Positions 14,145-16,864 of a stretch of 16,864 nucleotides of DNA are shown in pieces. The DNA is taken from positions 1-16,864 of the forward strand of contig JBHIER010000015.1 in NCBI GenBank assembly GCA_046760705.1, read 5' to 3'. This DNA is from JBHIER01 sp046760705 [NCBI: bacterium] (GTDB lineage Bacteria; JBHIER01; G020348925). Numbering within the stretch: the stretch's first letter is position 1; each line of letters opens with the position of its first letter. Below the pieces are notes generated by a model. The model had not been told where the DNA came from. It did no database searches and saw only the letters and a list, made by a program, of their open reading frames with translations. A program made the translations under genes and the position numbers.

Positions 14145-14506
14145 TCAATCGAGGGCGGCCTCAAGGACTCTGTGGCCTCTCTTCCGATCCCGTCTCCGTC
14201 TGGCCAGCATCGCCTCCAGATGAGCGATCTGCTGCTCACAGCCCTCATCCTTCTGGTAAGGCCGCTGCCCCTTCAAACAGGCAAACATAGTCCTGACAAA
14301 GAGCGGTATAACAGAGACAATAACCTTTTTCTTCGGTTTCTTGTCGACCAGACCTTGCAGGTATTTCTTCCGAGCTCCAGTTGCGTTCTGGCGTTTTCTA
14401 CGCCCTCGGTGACGCCCACGCTTTCGCTCGCCAGCTTCTTGAGGGTCTGAGCCTTCCCATGGTCAACTTGGCCCCGGCTGATGCGGTATACAACGCAATT
14501 GCAAGG
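14145..14506 (-). pseudogene. Decayed IS110-family transposase fragment
   Basis: Two pieces in different frames read leftward. The first (about 14500-14365) contains LKKLASESVGVTEGVENAR, resembling the middle of IS110/IS1111 transposases (the 'SIGVTEG' region). The second ends at TGA 14147-14145 and contains KYLQGLVDKKPKKKVIVSV and then RTMFACLKGQRPYQ, resembling the KPKKVALVAVxRKLL...LLRDGRPY C-terminus of the family. The RNase H-like DEDD domain and the catalytic serine region are missing, so an internal deletion plus frameshift has removed most of the gene. About 120 residues remain of a usual 320-400. The family assignment is from remembered motifs; a chance likeness of either piece alone is possible, but both together in the right order is persuasive. 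Confidence 0.6.
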
Positions 14507-14514
14507 AGGCTGAA

Positions 14515-14674
14515 ATGGCTGACATTGAACTCACTGCAAAAATGATTGGTATGGAAGAAGCCAGGAAAAGTCTTTCCCATCTGGTAAGTGAAGTTAAGAC
14601 CAAGAACGCACGGTACCTTCTAAGTCGACAGAGAGATAGACGCCTACCGCAGGGAGAAAAGGGAACAGAAGTGA
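14515..14674 (+). pseudogene. Phd/YefM-type antitoxin with internal deletion
   Basis: ATG 14515 follows AAGGAGG (14503-14509) at 5 bases. The first 38 residues (KMIGMEEARKSLSHLVSEVK, then NARYLLSR) are the DNA-binding start of a Phd/YefM antitoxin. After about 14625 the original C-terminus continues in the next frame, REIDAYRREKREQK, and stops at TGA 14672-14674. About 40-45 residues of the middle are missing compared with usual antitoxins of 80-90 residues. In the existing frame, translation instead runs on into the toxin sequence and stops at 14739, making a 74-residue chimera. Confidence 0.7.
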
Positions 14675-14879
14675 TTGAAGCTGTCTATGACACCAATGTC
14701 ATCGTCTCTTCCCAACTGAACGCATTGGGCTTCCATTAGAGTGTGCTGTCGAAGGAGGGGTTGACTCCATTGTAACTGGAAACACTCGCCATTTCCCTTT
14801 CAAGAGATTTCGAGGAATTCCGATCCTTGCCCCATCCGAGTTCGCCAGGATTTATCTCGAAGACCTTCTTTCCAAGTGA
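14671..14879 (+). pseudogene. PIN-domain toxin (VapC-like, COG1569 type) with internal deletion
   Basis: GTG 14671 overlaps the antitoxin stop (GTGA), the usual coupling of such pairs. The N-terminal piece VIEAVYDTNVIVSSQLN carries the first catalytic Asp of a PIN RNase. It stops at TAG 14737-14739. The C-terminal piece, in another frame from 14739, reads GGVDSIVTGNTRHFPFKRF, then GIPILAPSEFARIYLEDLLS, and ends at TGA 14877-14879; it is the typical end of this PIN family. Some 75 middle residues with the other acidic ligands are gone, so the toxin is dead. Both genes of the pair have therefore decayed by internal deletion. Confidence 0.75.
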
Positions 14880-14960
14880 TCATGTCTGACAAGTCCGTCA
14901 TCCGTCTCGCCGGAAGCCGCCTGTCTGCGTGCAACGCCCAGGCAGGTCGCACCCTACATT

Positions 14961-14984
14961 TAGACGGGCAAGATGCCCGTTCTA
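14961..14984. repeat. REP-like hairpin (GGGCAAGATGCCC type)
   Basis: ACGGGCA-AGA-TGCCCGT (14964-14980) is a perfect 7-bp stem with a 3-base loop, extended by TAG/CTA with one bulged T to a stem of about 10 bp. Palindromes with a GGGCAAGATGCCC centre are common dispersed repeats in several bacterial groups (from memory). Confidence 0.55.
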
Positions 14985-15021
14985 CGGTCTCGCTCGGCCG
15001 AATCCATTTCCACTGTAAATG

Positions 15022-15059
15022 AAAAAGGCCGCCCTGGATAAAACCGGGACGGCCCTTTT
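15022..15059 (-). terminator. Bidirectional rho-independent terminator
   Basis: GGCCGCCC (15027-15034) pairs with GGGACGGCC (15046-15054), giving an 8-bp GC-rich stem with one G-T pair. On the minus strand TTTTT (15026-15022) follows the stem, ending the secreted cohesin/dockerin gene 18 bases after its stop region. On the plus strand TTTT (15056-15059) follows, so it can also stop rightward transcription from the toxin relic. Confidence 0.85.
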
Positions 15060-15076
15060 CCAATAAACCTCACCAA

Positions 15077-16864
15077 TTACTTCATCAACACCATCCGTTT
15101 GGTGGCGGTGAAATCACCAGCCGAGAGCCGATAGAAATAGATCCCGCTGGCCGCCTGTCTGCCATCGCTGTCTCTCCCATCCCAGACCACGGAATAGTAT
15201 CCAGCTTCCGTGGTTTCATCCACCAACGTCCGCACCTCTTGCCCCAAGATGTTATAGATTTTGAGGGTGGTGTGGATGGGACGGCTCACCAATCCCCACT
15301 CACCACTCACGGGAAGGGTGAAGTGGATGTGGGTTGTGGGGTTGAACGGGTTGGGATAGTTCTGTTCCAGGCTCCAGGTCTCAGGCAGTAGCCTACTCTT
15401 CAAGCTTATAGGCTGAATCTCAACCGGAATGGCCTGACAACCCTCGCCAGCGAGGACGACCTCCTCAAAGCGCAGTGCGCTCTCCGCTCTCCGCTCTGGG
15501 CTCTTCGCCGCAAACGCCACGGTGAGGATGGGTCCAGTCCCAGCCGGGATAGCCTCACCCTCGGTGCTGTAGACCACAATGGTCAGTTCGCCATCTTTAG
15601 CGTTGGAGGCGACCGTCATCCTCGCGCTGCGCTCGGTGAGTTGAGGATCCTGTGGGGTCAACACGGCCGGGTCGTAACTGAGCTTAAGCTGGGCCCCAGA
15701 AATATCCGCCTGGGTATCGACAAATATGGGTAGCTCCAAGGACTGATCAGCCCAGACCGCTGAAGCATCAACTGATGCTGTGGAAGCCGCAGGCTTGGCA
15801 GTCGTTGTCGGTGTGCCTAAGATGATATTGACAATGCAGACCACGTCCAGAATGTTGATCTCTCCGTCGTCGTTGCAGTCGGCGGCCCACTCCTCCTCTG
15901 GCGTAGGCTGATACGTTCCTAGAATGATGTTCACCGCAAGAACCACGTCAAGGATGTTAACCTCGCCGTCGCCATTAGGGTCACCCTTTCCTACTGTAAA
16001 AGTACCATCCACGGCCAAGAGGTCGATATAGTGGCCTTGAGGATCGGCCGCTATTACGTCAGTTAAATCCAAGAGATAGTAACCATCTGGCGCATCGCCG
16101 GCCACACTAAAACTGACATCAACTACCGACCCTGTCCCAGGAGCTATCACAGTGCCTACACCAGTCATCGACACCCTTATCCCATTGCCAATGGAAGCCC
16201 AAGTGAAAATCTGCATGCTGGGATCAGTCCTGGGGGTTCTGGTAACATCGGTCACAGATAGCACATTGGTATTGAAGAGGAGGTCAAACTGAAGGGCACC
16301 TATGTCCCCCGCCACAGTATTGTCCAAATCTATGGGCACAATGTTACCGCTGCTGCCCTGGGTCCCAGAACCATTTCGAGCAACTAAAGTGCCTAACGCA
16401 GCAGGAACTTCGTATCTTAAAGTCAGCCGAACATACTGAGGCTCGATTCTGACTATGACAAGGTTATAGCCATCAACAGGATTAAGGGTGTAATCGTAGA
16501 GTTCTTCCAGGTTATGCCATACCACTCCATCGTCGTATGCCCGGGCGGCGGCCACTGTAACGGTATCGGGTAAAACGAAGCATCCCCACCAGTCATAATC
16601 CATCTCAGTGCTGACATCTACAGATATAGACTCACCTGGCACATGGACTAAATTGGAATACGAAGAGTGAGCGAAGGGATTTTCAGCAACGACGGAGAAA
16701 GTAAAGGACTCGAGATCAGCTATTTTGAGAGGGTATATATCGATAATCTGTGGTTTATCAGGTGAAAGATCGCATGGGAAGTTTCCGATTATATACTGTG
16801 GGGCCATATTGCATACCAAGATGTAATTGCCAGGCGAAAGAGCGTATTGAGGGAAAAGAAATTC
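15077..16864 (-). CDS. Secreted cohesin-dockerin-cohesin protein with C-terminal sorting (FlgD-like) domain; N-terminus outside window
   Basis: The frame is open to the window edge, so the 595 visible residues lack the N-terminus. In order from the amino end: a beta-rich region of unknown type (16864-16400); a cohesin-like domain (about 16390-16000; VPIDLDNTVAGDIGALQFDL, later VVDVSFSV); a type I dockerin (about 15995-15813) with two Ca-binding loops, DPNGDGEVNILD and DCNDDGEINILD, each followed by an IILG helix; a second cohesin-like domain (about 15770-15420; LKLSYDPAVL); and a C-terminal domain with LEQNYPNPFNPTTHI, YNILGQEVRTL, GYYSVVWDGRDSDG and ASGIYFYRLSAG. The last is the FlgD Ig-like/T9SS-type sorting module common in FCB bacteria. 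The protein is thus exported and probably anchored at the surface, where cohesin-dockerin pairing could link it to copies of itself or other proteins. The start is not visible; a terminator follows. Confidence 0.9.
   Translation of the reverse strand, partial: EFLFPQYALSPGNYILVCNMAPQYIIGNFPCDLSPDKPQIIDIYPLKIADLESFTFSVVAENPFAHSSYSNLVHVPGESISVDVSTEMDYDWWGCFVLPDTVTVAAARAYDDGVVWHNLEELYDYTLNPVDGYNLVIVRIEPQYVRLTLRYEVPAALGTLVARNGSGTQGSSGNIVPIDLDNTVAGDIGALQFDLLFNTNVLSVTDVTRTPRTDPSMQIFTWASIGNGIRVSMTGVGTVIAPGTGSVVDVSFSVAGDAPDGYYLLDLTDVIAADPQGHYIDLLAVDGTFTVGKGDPNGDGEVNILDVVLAVNIILGTYQPTPEEEWAADCNDDGEINILDVVCIVNIILGTPTTTAKPAASTASVDASAVWADQSLELPIFVDTQADISGAQLKLSYDPAVLTPQDPQLTERSARMTVASNAKDGELTIVVYSTEGEAIPAGTGPILTVAFAAKSPERRAESALRFEEVVLAGEGCQAIPVEIQPISLKSRLLPETWSLEQNYPNPFNPTTHIHFTLPVSGEWGLVSRPIHTTLKIYNILGQEVRTLVDETTEAGYYSVVWDGRDSDGRQAASGIYFYRLSAGDFTATKRMVLMK

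Overview
This 16.9 kb window looks like chromosomal DNA of an uncultured, probably anaerobic bacterium of the FCB type (KSB1, Zixibacteria, Calditrichota or Latescibacteria-like). The main pointers are the secreted cohesin/dockerin protein with a C-terminal 'YPNPFNP' sorting/FlgD-like tail, a tandem of periplasmic M16 peptidases, and a NifS/NifU/MnmA operon led by an Rrf2 regulator. This placement is inferred from protein style only, and no rRNA or tRNA gene was seen.

Layout. 1-2757 (+): the end of one M16 metallopeptidase and a complete second one that has lost the zinc motif, probably a heterodimer. 2758-2941: an inverted, 8-bp-periodic intergenic repeat. 2942-3664 (+): an SDR oxidoreductase. 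3777-4070 (+): a small cysteine-rich zinc-ribbon protein. 4071-4444: a gap holding a nested palindromic element with 8-bp periodic arms and an 18-bp hairpin core. 4445-5794 (+): a reductive-dehalogenase-like protein with three N-terminal membrane helices instead of a Tat signal. 5795-6479: no convincing gene, but candidate promoters and a possible leader ORF. 6480-6900 (+): an AT-rich gene broken by a frameshift at a C-run. 6922-8532 (+): an AT-rich B12-binding radical SAM protein of the HpnP/DUF4070 architecture. 8533-9291: a gap with a strong stem-loop.

9292-13602 (-) is one operon read leftward from a near-consensus promoter at 13627-13655: rrf2, nifS, nifU, mnmA, then a membrane-anchored MA-type peptidase. 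NifS supplies sulfur, NifU is the Fe-S scaffold, MnmA uses persulfide sulfur for tRNA 2-thiouridine, and the Rrf2 protein, with three cysteines, likely senses Fe-S status. A perfect palindrome lies over the -35 box, suggesting autoregulation.

13690-15021 is a graveyard of mobile DNA. It holds a decayed IS110-type transposase (-) followed by a strongly structured non-coding stretch, and a Phd/YefM-PIN toxin-antitoxin pair (+) in which both genes carry internal deletions. A bidirectional terminator at 15022-15059 closes the last gene. That gene, 15077 to the window end (-), is a partial secreted protein with a cohesin-dockerin-cohesin layout and a sorting tail.
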